From Alphaproteobacteria bacterium MarineAlpha3_Bin4 (GTDB taxonomy: Bacteria > Pseudomonadota > Alphaproteobacteria > Rhodospirillales > Casp-alpha2), in assembly GCA_002938045.1 (NCBI GenBank), contig PTLJ01000095.1, forward strand, positions 1 to 6,577: a stretch of DNA of 6,577 nt. Reading direction: 5' to 3'. Numbering within the stretch: position 1 is the stretch's first letter; the number at the start of each line of letters is the position of its first letter. Under the pieces are notes generated by a model that was not told where the DNA came from, searched no databases, and saw only the letters and a list, made by a program, of their open reading frames with translations. Made by a program: the position numbers and the translations under genes. This document shows positions 1 through 6,337 of the stretch, in pieces.

Positions 1-761
1 TTGCGGTCGATGCCCGCCTCAAGAGCTAGCTCATTCAACAATTGCGCGAAGCGGGCCCTTGTCAGGAACCCCTGTTTGGCACGCGATGGAAACAACTGGC
101 CAGTAGCGGCGCCCTGACGACGGCCGGGCACATACCCTTCGTGCACCGCCAGATAGGCGTCCAATGCGTCCGTCGCCGGCTCGCTGAGTGGTACTAGGCG
201 CTCCTTGTCGCCCTTGCCGCGAACGACCAGCATACGGCCGTCCCTGGACAACGCTGAAAGCGGTAGCCCGACCAATTCCGAGACACGGAGACCGGTGGCA
301 TACAGGATTTCCAACATCGCCACCAGTCGCAATCCTTCCGGACCAGTTCGTGCGTGCGCCGTTTCCAGCAACCGCTTGACCTCCTCCTCGCTCAAGCACT
401 TGGGTAACCGCCGGCCCTGGCGTGGGCTGTCGAGCGCTGCCGTCGGATCGTCGTCACGGACCCGTTCCTGATAGAGAAAGCGGAAAAACTGCCGTAACGT
501 CGACAACCGCCGCGCACTGGTGCCGGGCGCCATACCGGCCTCGGACAAACGTTTGAGATATCCGCGGATATGGGTTTGGCTAGCGTTTTCCACTGCCCGC
601 TTGCGACCAGCGGTGAAAGCACTGAAATCCTCGAGATCGCGGCGATAGGATTCAAGTGTATTTGCCGCCGCGCCGCGTTCGGCGATCATCATGTCAAGAA
701 ACGCGTCGATATGCGGCGAAGGCGGCGGCCGATCGGGGGCCTTCGACCGGCGGCGGCTCAT
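1..761 (-). CDS. xerD: Tyrosine recombinase XerD, C-terminal end beyond the window
   Basis: Tyrosine site-specific recombinase that, with XerC and FtsK, resolves chromosome dimers at dif in the cytoplasm. The visible part is 253 residues from the ATG at 761-759; no stop is reached because the gene continues past base 1. The N-terminal SAM-like core-binding domain spans about residues 14-105 (HIDAFLDMMIAERGAAANT at 17-35). The catalytic domain begins near 120. The first catalytic Arg is R159 in ATGLRVSELVG, and the beta-hairpin Lys is K183 in RGKGDKERLVPL. The later HxxR, H/W and Tyr motifs lie outside the window, so an intact active site cannot be confirmed. The start overlaps the preceding gene's stop as ATGA and has no clear Shine-Dalgarno, which suggests translational coupling. 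XerD is preferred over XerC from the GLRVSELVGL motif and the location beside aroK; XerC or another Xer-like integrase is less likely. Confidence 0.9.
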   Translation of the reverse strand, partial: MSRRRSKAPDRPPPSPHIDAFLDMMIAERGAAANTLESYRRDLEDFSAFTAGRKRAVENASQTHIRGYLKRLSEAGMAPGTSARRLSTLRQFFRFLYQERVRDDDPTAALDSPRQGRRLPKCLSEEEVKRLLETAHARTGPEGLRLVAMLEILYATGLRVSELVGLPLSALSRDGRMLVVRGKGDKERLVPLSEPATDALDAYLAVHEGYVPGRRQGAATGQLFPSRAKQGFLTRARFAQLLNELALEAGIDR

Positions 762-2830
762 AAACCAGCCGCCAGAGCCGCCTTGGCAGCCAAATTGCGC
801 GCCTCCTTTTTCAGTCCGGCGGCGGCCAGTGTCTTCAGGATCTGGCGTAGCAATAGTGGATGGGCGCGGGTCGGCCCGGCGTTGCCGAGCGCTAGCAACG
901 AGATCAAAACCGACTCGCCGACCGGGACCTTCGAGGTCGAGCGTTTCTGAACAGGCGCGGCAACAGCGGCAGCCGGGGGCAGCACCGCAGTCTTGCCGGC
1001 GACGACGCTCGCCGCCGGCTTGGTGACCGCGAATTGCATTGCCAGCCCTGTGTCGGCTGGCGCAAGCTCGGCTGACGGCATCTCGGCGACGCTCCGCTGC
1101 GTCTCGCCAACGCCAACCTCGGTCAGCTGCACCAGTCGGTGCCAGATGCCAGCGTCCGGCAACGCTACCTGGGAACGGGCATCGGTGTTGATCAAGGCCT
1201 CCCAGGCCTCATCCGGGACATTTTCTCCAAGTCCTTCGAACAGGTTATACAGCAACGCAGCTCTGGCGTCCGAGCCCTTTGTTTTCGCCGTCGCATTACG
1301 CCATTCGGTGAGCGCACGATCCGACCATTCGTCGGCTTCCGGCGAGCCGATCAGCCGTGCCACCGGCAACACCGAGGCGAGCGCCTGCTTGGCGTCAGGA
1401 TTAAACAACGCCGCCGCGCGCATCAGCTGGAACCAGGTGCTGACGCCGGCGCGGTCACCCACGAGCAGAAACGCCCGGGCCGCCTCAGGCGCGAACCACA
1501 GCAGTTCGGCTGACGGCGGAACCCGCTTCAGGACAGGCATGAACACCCGCACCGTCGACGCGTAGCGGCCCTCGTCGCGGCCGAGCGCGAATGCCCGGGC
1601 AACGGCCTCAGCTTGGGCCGTCGGCACGGTCTGAATCAGCGACGTGTGATAAAGCAACGCCCGCACCATGGGCCCGAACTCGACCTCAGCCCGGCTCAGG
1701 GGGTTGGCTAGGTCCTGGTCGGAGAACTGAATGCTGTTATAGAGCTGCCTGAGTGCATCGATTGGCAACACGCCGACGGCCTGGGCCAGTTCTGCCGCTT
1801 CCAGCCGCAATCCATTCGACGCGTTGGGGCTCATAGCGACGGTCCTGAGTACGCCCGGCTGGTTCGATAAAACGACATCGACCGGCAATTGCGCATTGGC
1901 CACGCGGGCGATTGCCAGGTGCAGCGGCGTCGGGTCTGCAAGGCTTTGGATGGTCGGCGGCTCGCCGGCGATGAGACCGTCGAAAAGGGTGAAGAAGACC
2001 TCGTCCTCGTCACTCGTTTCGCGCAACAACCCAACTCCGAGCGCTGCCTTGTCGTGTTCCCCCGCTAGAGCTTGGCAGAAGGCGAACGCCTTTTGCCAGT
2101 AGGGCGCGTCGTTGTCGCGGATCTGGCTCGCCACCAGCGGACAGGCGCGGGCGTTGTCGTTGGCAAGAAAGCGCGAATCGGTCTCGACGCGGATCAGGTC
2201 TTGGTCCCGGATCTGTCCGGGTATGGCATTGAGCAAGCTGTTGACGGCGACCAGGTCGCCCATCGCCGCTAGCCTCTTGACCCGAAGTGTGACCAGACTG
2301 GTGCCTGCCGACGGCCCCGCCGGCACCTTCGCGATGCTCAGCAGCAGCCTGCGCATTAGGTCCCGCATCGTCAAGGAAGGCGCGTTGACTGGAAGATGCG
2401 GCAACAACCGCTCGACAAGCTCGCGCGACGTGCCGCGCCACATGTCGATGCCGAGGCCGCCACGAGCGGCCGAAAGGGTGCCAACCGTGTCGGGATCGAT
2501 CGATTGAAGGCTATCAATCTCGATTCCCTGCGAGAATTTCGCCTTCACCGGTGCCGGCGTTGGCGCCGCCTCAACCAACGGCTGCGCGGAGAATGGCTGC
2601 AAGGAGGGTGTCTGTGGCAGTTTCTCGATCACCGTCGGCATGCTCTTCGTCGGGTTCGGTTGCTGCTCTGACGGTGGCGACAGGGTCTGTAGCGGCGTCA
2701 GGCGAACTGGTTGCCCCTTTTGCGCCATGGCGTCGCCGGCCGCGATGGAAAGCGCCGCAACTAACCCTGCGGCAAGAAGCACGCGGCCCACAGCGGCGAT
2801 TGGCCCTTCGCTATTTAGGAAATCGGTCAT
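758..2830 (-). CDS. Uncharacterised exported Ala-rich helical protein (690 aa)
   Basis: Function not recognised. The ATG at 2830-2828 places a textbook Sec signal peptide at the N-terminus: R16, a hydrophobic stretch at about 17-31, and a likely cleavage after AMA (34-36) before QKGQP. Mature residues about 39-98 are rich in Pro and Gln, as expected of a disordered linker. A conserved-looking block GIDMWRGTSRELVERLLPHL lies near 127-146. Residues about 155-575 are rich in Ala and Leu and read as successive amphipathic helices, suggesting a TPR/HAT-like solenoid, though I see no canonical TPR consensus. The only two cysteines, C230 and C252, could form a periplasmic disulfide. A second Ala/Pro-rich linker (about 590-635) precedes a final helical block (about 658-690). 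The gene overlaps the upstream small gene by 20 nt and xerD by 4 nt. An in-frame TTG at 2905 would add 25 residues, including a very basic stretch, before the signal peptide, and is unlikely. A periplasmic or envelope role is inference. Confidence 0.85.
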   Translation of the reverse strand: MTDFLNSEGPIAAVGRVLLAAGLVAALSIAAGDAMAQKGQPVRLTPLQTLSPPSEQQPNPTKSMPTVIEKLPQTPSLQPFSAQPLVEAAPTPAPVKAKFSQGIEIDSLQSIDPDTVGTLSAARGGLGIDMWRGTSRELVERLLPHLPVNAPSLTMRDLMRRLLLSIAKVPAGPSAGTSLVTLRVKRLAAMGDLVAVNSLLNAIPGQIRDQDLIRVETDSRFLANDNARACPLVASQIRDNDAPYWQKAFAFCQALAGEHDKAALGVGLLRETSDEDEVFFTLFDGLIAGEPPTIQSLADPTPLHLAIARVANAQLPVDVVLSNQPGVLRTVAMSPNASNGLRLEAAELAQAVGVLPIDALRQLYNSIQFSDQDLANPLSRAEVEFGPMVRALLYHTSLIQTVPTAQAEAVARAFALGRDEGRYASTVRVFMPVLKRVPPSAELLWFAPEAARAFLLVGDRAGVSTWFQLMRAAALFNPDAKQALASVLPVARLIGSPEADEWSDRALTEWRNATAKTKGSDARAALLYNLFEGLGENVPDEAWEALINTDARSQVALPDAGIWHRLVQLTEVGVGETQRSVAEMPSAELAPADTGLAMQFAVTKPAASVVAGKTAVLPPAAAVAAPVQKRSTSKVPVGESVLISLLALGNAGPTRAHPLLLRQILKTLAAAGLKKEARNLAAKAALAAGL

Positions 2831-2948
2831 CAGGAAGAACTTTCTCAATCTTCGCTTTCGGAGCCGTGATATCCCATGTGGCAAAGAATGCGGCGGCGGC
2901 GACAATAACGACGACGAGAAGAAAAACCAACCTGGAAACGTTTCTCAT
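2811..2948 (-). CDS. Small single-pass membrane protein (45 aa)
   Basis: Function not recognised. The ATG at 2948-2946 follows AGGAA with an 8-nt gap-scale spacing (AGGAACAGCTATG), the best ribosome binding site in this leftward unit. The protein has a short basic N-terminus (R2, R6), one strongly hydrophobic segment at about 7-25 (LVFLLVVVIVAAAAFFATW) and a polar tail ending EKVLPDDRFPK. By the positive-inside rule the tail should face the periplasm. The last 20 nt overlap the start of the 690-residue exported protein in another frame, so translation of the two is probably coupled. A GTG at 2993 would extend the N-terminus by 15 residues but lacks an obvious ribosome binding site and is less attractive. 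An uncleaved membrane anchor is more likely than a secreted peptide, since no signal peptidase site is evident. Co-function with the exported protein is inference from the overlap. Confidence 0.75.
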   Translation of the reverse strand: MRNVSRLVFLLVVVIVAAAAFFATWDITAPKAKIEKVLPDDRFPK

Positions 2949-2993
2949 AGCTGTTCCTACGACTGAATCCCCGAACACGGCTCTTAAGGTCAC

Positions 2994-3020
2994 TTGACGA
3001 CAGCTGATTGCGTTTATGCT
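2994..3020 (+). promoter_or_regulatory. Possible sigma70-type promoter for aroK-aroB
   Basis: TTGACG at 2994-2999 matches the -35 consensus at five of six positions. TATGCT at 3015-3020 is a four-of-six -10 match after a 15-nt spacer, shorter than the ideal 17. GCTAAT at 3018-3023, with an 18-nt spacer, is an alternative -10. Transcription would start near 3027-3030 and leave an untranslated leader of roughly 140 nt before the aroK ATG. This is pattern matching only. Confidence 0.35.
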
Positions 3021-3069
3021 AATTTTCGACTATGGCAATTTTTCGGCAGCAAACAATCGCAATTCTATC

Positions 3070-3096
3070 GGGTCGAAAGACGGCTTTCAACGACCC
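3070..3096 (+). other. Stem-loop in the presumed aroK leader
   Basis: GGGTCGAAAG (3070-3079) pairs with CTTT (3084-3087) and CGACCC (3091-3096). This gives a 10-bp stem with a 4-nt loop (ACGG) and a 3-nt bulge (CAA) on the 3' side. Neither strand has a T-tract after it, so it is not an intrinsic terminator. It lies about 75 nt before the aroK ATG, so it could act in the leader RNA, for example on stability or translation; that role is inference. Confidence 0.4.
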
Positions 3097-3170
3097 TACC
3101 AGCCGTGGGACTGATGTGTCGGCGCCTCATTGCGGGGGCCTCCCGGCAACAACGGAGCCTTCCCAATCCG

Positions 3171-3734
3171 ATGTCCGCTGACACTCTTCGCGCTTCTGGA
3201 CAATCGATCATTCTGATCGGCCTAATGGGTGCCGGCAAGACCAGCGTCGGCCGCAAGCTGGCGGCGAACCTGGGACTTTCCTTCATCGACGCCGACGAAG
3301 AGATCGTCGAAGCGGCAGGATGTTCGATCGAGGACATCTTCAAGGTCTACGGCGAGCAGGCGTTTCGCGATGTCGAAGCGCGTGTTATCGCCCGGTTGCT
3401 GGACGAAGGCCCCCAGGTCCTAGCAACCGGCGGCGGCGCCTATATGGATGCCTTCACCCGGAACTTGATTACTGAGAAGGGGATCGTTGTTTGGCTGCGC
3501 GCCGAGCTCGATGTGCTACACCGGCGCACGCGCCGGCGTGGTGGACGGCCGTTGCTTGAAACCGGCAACCCGCGGAAAACATTGCAAACGTTGATCAACG
3601 AGCGATATCCGATCTACGGCAAAGCCAATATAATCGTCGACACCTGTGAAGAGGGCGCCGACGTTACGGTCGTCAAGATCGTCGACGCGTTGCCGCCCGA
3701 GTGGAATCAGCAGCCCAGAGAATTCCGATCATGA
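3171..3734 (+). CDS. aroK: Shikimate kinase
   Basis: Cytoplasmic shikimate kinase: transfers the ATP gamma-phosphate to the 3-hydroxyl of shikimate, the fifth step of chorismate synthesis. The 187-residue length is normal for the family. The P-loop is GLMGAGKTS (17-25). Shikimate-binding Asp is D42 in FIDADEEIV. FRDVEARVI (65-73) supplies the substrate-binding Arg R66. ATGGGAYM (85-92) is the glycine motif at the shikimate site. RRGGRPLL (122-129) is the LID region, with R126 as the expected ATP-contacting Arg. NERYPIYGKAN (143-153) carries the second shikimate-binding Arg, R145. The ATG at 3171 puts the P-loop about 17 residues in, as usual. Its GGAG at 3154-3157 is rather far upstream (13 nt). 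Another in-frame ATG at 3114 would add 19 residues with a poorly spaced GGGA. The stop overlaps the aroB start as ATGA, indicating an aroKB operon. Confidence 0.95.
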   Translation: MSADTLRASGQSIILIGLMGAGKTSVGRKLAANLGLSFIDADEEIVEAAGCSIEDIFKVYGEQAFRDVEARVIARLLDEGPQVLATGGGAYMDAFTRNLITEKGIVVWLRAELDVLHRRTRRRGGRPLLETGNPRKTLQTLINERYPIYGKANIIVDTCEEGADVTVVKIVDALPPEWNQQPREFRS

Positions 3735-4858
3735 GCCCCGACAACAACGCACCCGCTGATCTGGAGTTGGAGCTCGGCGAGCGCAGTTACCATATCCTAA
3801 TCGGGGACGGGCTGCTGGCCAGCACGGGCCAACATATCAAACCGCTTCTGAATTATCCGCGTACCATCATCATCACCGACAAAAACGTCGAGGAGCATTG
3901 TCTCCATACACTTGAAAGGTCGCTCAGCGAGGCCGGCATCCGCCATCACACGCTAGTCCTCCCACCGGGGGAACAGACTAAGGATTTTCCTCATCTGATC
4001 AAGCTCGTCGACCAGTTGCTTGCTGCTGGCATCGACCGCCGGACGATGCTGATCGCGTTCGGCGGCGGCGTGATTGGTGATATCGCGGGGTTTGCCGCCG
4101 CGATCACATTGCGCGGTCTCGACTTCATTCAGATCCCGACCACGCTCTTGGCCCAGGTCGATAGCTCCGTCGGCGGCAAGACCGGAATTAACTTGGGCCA
4201 CGGCAAAAACCTAATTGGCGCCTTCCATCAGCCGCGCCTGGTGCTAGCCGATATCGCCGCCCTAGACAGCCTACCCCGGCGCGAAATCTTGGCCGGATAT
4301 GCTGAGATCGTTAAATACGGCCTCATCAACGACCCCGAGTTCTTCGCCTGGTGCGAGGCCAACGGCAAGGCCCTGGTCGATGGCAACCGAAACGTACGCC
4401 GGTACGCCGTCTCCTACAGCTGCACCACCAAGGCCAATTTTGTCGCCGAAGACGAGTGCGAGGGCGGCAAGCGCACACTACTCAACCTGGGGCACACCTT
4501 CGCCCATGCCCTCGAGTCGGAGGCGCAGTACGACAACCGACTTCTGCATGGCGAGGCGGTGGCGATCGGCTGCGTCCTCGCCTTCAAGCTATCGGCGCGC
4601 CTGGGACTGTGCTCGGAAAGGGATGGCGAACGCGTGTCCAAACATCTGCTATCGGTCGGGCTGCCGGTGTCGCTAGCTGCCGTCGCCGATGCGACATGGA
4701 CGGTCCAGCGGCTGGTTGGCCACATGATAAAGGACAAAAAAGTCGTCGACGGCAATCTCGTCTTCGTCCTTGCCCGCCGCATTGGCGATACGTTCATCTG
4801 CCACGAAGCAAGTCTCGACGATGCCGCCGCCGTGCTTGGCGACGCCCTGAAGACGTGA
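3731..4858 (+). CDS. aroB: 3-dehydroquinate synthase
   Basis: Cytoplasmic NAD- and divalent-metal-dependent cyclase that converts DAHP to 3-dehydroquinate, the second step of the shikimate pathway. The 375-residue length is standard. Visible family motifs are PPGEQTKD (78-85), the NAD-binding GGGVIGDIAGF (111-121), the TLRG turn (126-129), QIPTTLLAQVDSSVGGKTG (134-152) with K150, and HGKNLIGAFHQP (157-168) with K159 and N160. The three metal ligands are present: E192 in GYAEIVKYGLI, H255 in LNLGHTFAHALE and H273 in LLHGEAVAIG. KDKK (334-337) lies in the conserved C-terminal segment. The ATG at 3731 overlaps the aroK TGA by 4 nt, with an AGAGAA at 3717-3722 as a weak ribosome binding site. An in-frame GTG at 3701 would add 10 residues and is less likely. 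All catalytic positions I know of are intact. Confidence 0.97.
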   Translation: MSPDNNAPADLELELGERSYHILIGDGLLASTGQHIKPLLNYPRTIIITDKNVEEHCLHTLERSLSEAGIRHHTLVLPPGEQTKDFPHLIKLVDQLLAAGIDRRTMLIAFGGGVIGDIAGFAAAITLRGLDFIQIPTTLLAQVDSSVGGKTGINLGHGKNLIGAFHQPRLVLADIAALDSLPRREILAGYAEIVKYGLINDPEFFAWCEANGKALVDGNRNVRRYAVSYSCTTKANFVAEDECEGGKRTLLNLGHTFAHALESEAQYDNRLLHGEAVAIGCVLAFKLSARLGLCSERDGERVSKHLLSVGLPVSLAAVADATWTVQRLVGHMIKDKKVVDGNLVFVLARRIGDTFICHEASLDDAAAVLGDALKT

Positions 4859-4866
4859 AGAAGAGC

Positions 4867-4892
4867 GCCGCCACCGGTCACCGGAGAGCGGC
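4867..4892 (+). other. Intercistronic stem-loop between aroB and the CorC-like gene
   Basis: GCCGC (4867-4871) pairs with GCGGC (4888-4892), and CCGG (4874-4877) pairs with CCGG (4881-4884) around a TCA loop, with an internal loop of CA against AGA. No T-run follows, so it is unlikely to be a strong terminator. Its right arm contains the GGAGAG ribosome binding site of the 10-codon ORF that follows, so folding could hide that site. It may instead act as an RNA-stability element between cistrons. Confidence 0.4.
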
Positions 4893-4893
4893 A

Positions 4894-4926
4894 ATGTTGA
4901 ATGAACCTGATAACCATAGAGAGTAA
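4894..4926 (+). CDS. Possible 10-codon leader ORF upstream of the CorC-like gene
   Basis: The ORF runs from ATG at 4894 to TAA at 4924-4926 and encodes MLNEPDNHRE. It is preceded by GGAGAG (4883-4888) with a 5-nt spacer, a better ribosome binding site than most genes in this window have. It ends 3 nt before the ATG of the CorC-like gene and is in the same frame as it. Its last codons (AGA GAG) double as the downstream gene's ribosome binding site. A ribosome translating it would therefore terminate on the downstream initiation region, a layout compatible with translational coupling or control. It could also be chance or a remnant of an older, longer start. No peptide function is proposed. Confidence 0.35.
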   Translation: MLNEPDNHRE

Positions 4927-4929
4927 GCT

Positions 4930-6216
4930 ATGTTGGTCACCTTAAGCGTTATCGCCGGACTGTTGTTTGTGTCGGCGTTCTTTTCTGGTTCCGAAACGGC
5001 GCTGACTGCCGCCTCCAAGCCGGTGATGCACCAACTGGAGCAGAAGGGTGAAAGCCGTGCTACCACAGTCAACCGGCTCCACGCCCGCAAGGAGCGTCTG
5101 CTTGGCGCCATTCTGCTCGGCAACAATCTAGTCAATATTCTTGCCTCAGCGTTGGCGACCAGCCTCATGATCGCTACCTTCGGCGAGCCCGGCGTCGCCT
5201 ACGCAACGATCACGATGACCCTGTTGATCCTGGTGTTCGCTGAGATCCTACCGAAGACCTATGCCTTCAAACACGCTAACCGCGTCGCCCTAATCATCGC
5301 TCCGGCGGTCAACCTGGTGGTCATGGTGTTGACACCGCTGACAGCGGCGGTCAACGCACTGGTTGCCGCTCTGTTAAAGTTGGCTGGCATAGATTACCGG
5401 GCAGCGGAGGCCTTCGCCGCCAGCGACGAGGAATTGCGCGGCGCCATCGAGCTTCACGATGGAGACGATAGTTCGATCCAGCACGAACGCGCGATGTTGC
5501 GTAGTGTGCTCGACCTGGGCGAGGTTCAAGTCGGCGAGATCATGGTTCACCGCACCAACCTCACCGCCATCGACACCGACCTGCCAGTGGCGGAGGTCGT
5601 CAGCGGGATTCTAGACAGCCCCTATACGCGCATGCCACTTTGGCGCGAAGACCCGGACAACGTGATCGGTGTCTTGCACGCCAAGTCGCTGCTGCGCGAG
5701 TTGCGTACGCGCGACGGAAACCTGGACGGCCTCGACGTAACGGCGCTAGCGGCCGAGCCCTGGTTTGTTCCCGAACAGACTTTGTTGCTCGACCAGCTTG
5801 AGGCCTTCCGCGCGCGCCGCGAACATTTCGCCCTGGTGGTAGACGAATACGGCAGCCTGATGGGTGTCGTCACCTTGGAGGATATCCTCGAAGAGATCGT
5901 CGGCGACATCGACGACGAGCACGACCACACCGTAACCGGCGTGCAGCAAAACGCCGACGGCAACTATACCGTCAACGGCACGGTAACTATCCGCGACCTC
6001 AACCGCGAGTTCGAATGGGGATTGCCGGACGAGGCCGCGGCCACTATCGCCGGCCTGGTCTTGCACGAGTCACGCCGGATTCCGGAAGTCGGACAAAGTT
6101 TTATGTTCCACAGTTTCAGGTTCGACATTATCCGGCGCGAGCAGCACAAGATCACGCAGATCCGCATCACGCCGCCACCAGACTGGGCAGAACGGACGGC
6201 CAGCAGAGATAAGTAA
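4930..6216 (+). CDS. CorC/HlyC-family (CNNM-like) membrane protein with DUF21 and CBS domains
   Basis: Inner-membrane protein of the CNNM/CorB/HlyC family, linked to Mg2+ (and Co2+) transport or resistance; many homologues are still labelled hemolysin. Full-length at 428 residues. The N-terminal DUF21/CNNM domain (about 1-185) has hydrophobic segments near 3-20, 58-83, 91-108 and 119-148. Its motifs are FFSGSETALTA (17-27), LLGNNLVNI (62-70) and FAEILPKTYAF (103-113). A CBS pair follows (about 205-262 and 272-328), including VGEIMVHRTNLTAI in the first and VVDEYGSLMGVVTLEDILEEIVGDI in the second. The CorC_HlyC domain (about 338-415) closes the protein. The ATG at 4930 has AGAGAG at 4918-4923 with 6-nt spacing. 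It lies 71 nt after aroB and may be co-transcribed with it. The membrane domain separates it from soluble CorC; an exact name such as CorB or YfjD cannot be settled here. Ion specificity is from the family, not seen. Confidence 0.92.
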   Translation: MLVTLSVIAGLLFVSAFFSGSETALTAASKPVMHQLEQKGESRATTVNRLHARKERLLGAILLGNNLVNILASALATSLMIATFGEPGVAYATITMTLLILVFAEILPKTYAFKHANRVALIIAPAVNLVVMVLTPLTAAVNALVAALLKLAGIDYRAAEAFAASDEELRGAIELHDGDDSSIQHERAMLRSVLDLGEVQVGEIMVHRTNLTAIDTDLPVAEVVSGILDSPYTRMPLWREDPDNVIGVLHAKSLLRELRTRDGNLDGLDVTALAAEPWFVPEQTLLLDQLEAFRARREHFALVVDEYGSLMGVVTLEDILEEIVGDIDDEHDHTVTGVQQNADGNYTVNGTVTIRDLNREFEWGLPDEAAATIAGLVLHESRRIPEVGQSFMFHSFRFDIIRREQHKITQIRITPPPDWAERTASRDK

Positions 6217-6337
6217 GTTAAATTTTAAACGACCTGGTGGCGGCACATCCGATTTCTTCTTGCCTGCCCCTCCATATCCCTGCCCTAGAATTAGCAGTTC
6301 AAATGATAAGAACGATTAATAGCCTGAGGTGTGGATT
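6217..6337 (+). other. Intergenic region after the CorC-like gene
   Basis: This 121-nt gap is more AT-rich than the genes beside it and begins with GTTAAATTTTAAAC, an imperfect AT palindrome. I see no GC-rich hairpin with a T-tract, so no intrinsic terminator is supported. TAGAAT at 6286-6291 is a five-of-six -10 match. The nearest -35-like TTGCCT (6260-6265) is 20 nt away, too far for a convincing promoter. CCTGCCC occurs twice (6263-6269 and 6279-6285), probably by chance. Confidence 0.5.

Larger units (their letters stand above)
2949..3170. other. Divergent intergenic region between the small membrane protein gene and aroK
   Basis: This 222-bp stretch separates two head-to-head transcription units and must hold promoters for both, unless transcripts enter from elsewhere. 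Its centre (about 3012-3062) is clearly more AT-rich than the flanking genes. It contains a possible promoter toward aroK, an imperfect direct repeat, a stem-loop and an upstream ORF, each described separately. For the leftward unit I found only weak -35/-10 candidates in the same AT-rich island (for instance TTGTTT and CATAGT on the minus strand, 16 nt apart). No terminator is expected or seen between divergent genes. Confidence 0.7.

Noticed and set aside
31..655. Minus-strand ORFs at 31-399 and 392-655
   Set aside because: They are out-of-frame shadows of xerD. The true xerD frame runs unbroken from 761 to base 1.
993..1565. 190-codon plus-strand ORF
   Set aside because: Lies wholly antisense within the 690-residue exported protein gene. 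Its Ser/Ala/Arg-rich translation has no family features and is typical of a GC-rich shadow frame.
2831..2905. TTG start at 2905 for the exported protein (715 aa)
   Set aside because: It would add a very basic 25-residue segment before a canonical signal peptide; the ATG at 2830 places that signal correctly.
2551..2997. 148-codon plus-strand ORF covering the start of the exported protein gene and the small gene
   Set aside because: Antisense to a clear signal peptide and a small gene with a good ribosome binding site; Arg/Ala-rich composition and no domain.
2994..3170. TTG start at 2994 for aroK
   Set aside because: It would add 59 residues with no family similarity and would coincide with the candidate -35 box. 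The ATG at 3171 gives a normal-length shikimate kinase.
4414..4917. 167-codon minus-strand ORF
   Set aside because: Antisense to the intact, motif-complete aroB gene; Ser/Arg-rich shadow.
5622..6066. Minus-strand ORFs opposite the CorC-like gene
   Set aside because: Antisense shadows of conserved CBS and CorC_HlyC domain sequence.
6217..6237. AT-rich near-palindrome after the CorC-like gene as a terminator
   Set aside because: GTTAAATTTTAAAC has almost no G-C pairing and no following T-run beyond the motif itself, so it would not form a stable terminator hairpin.
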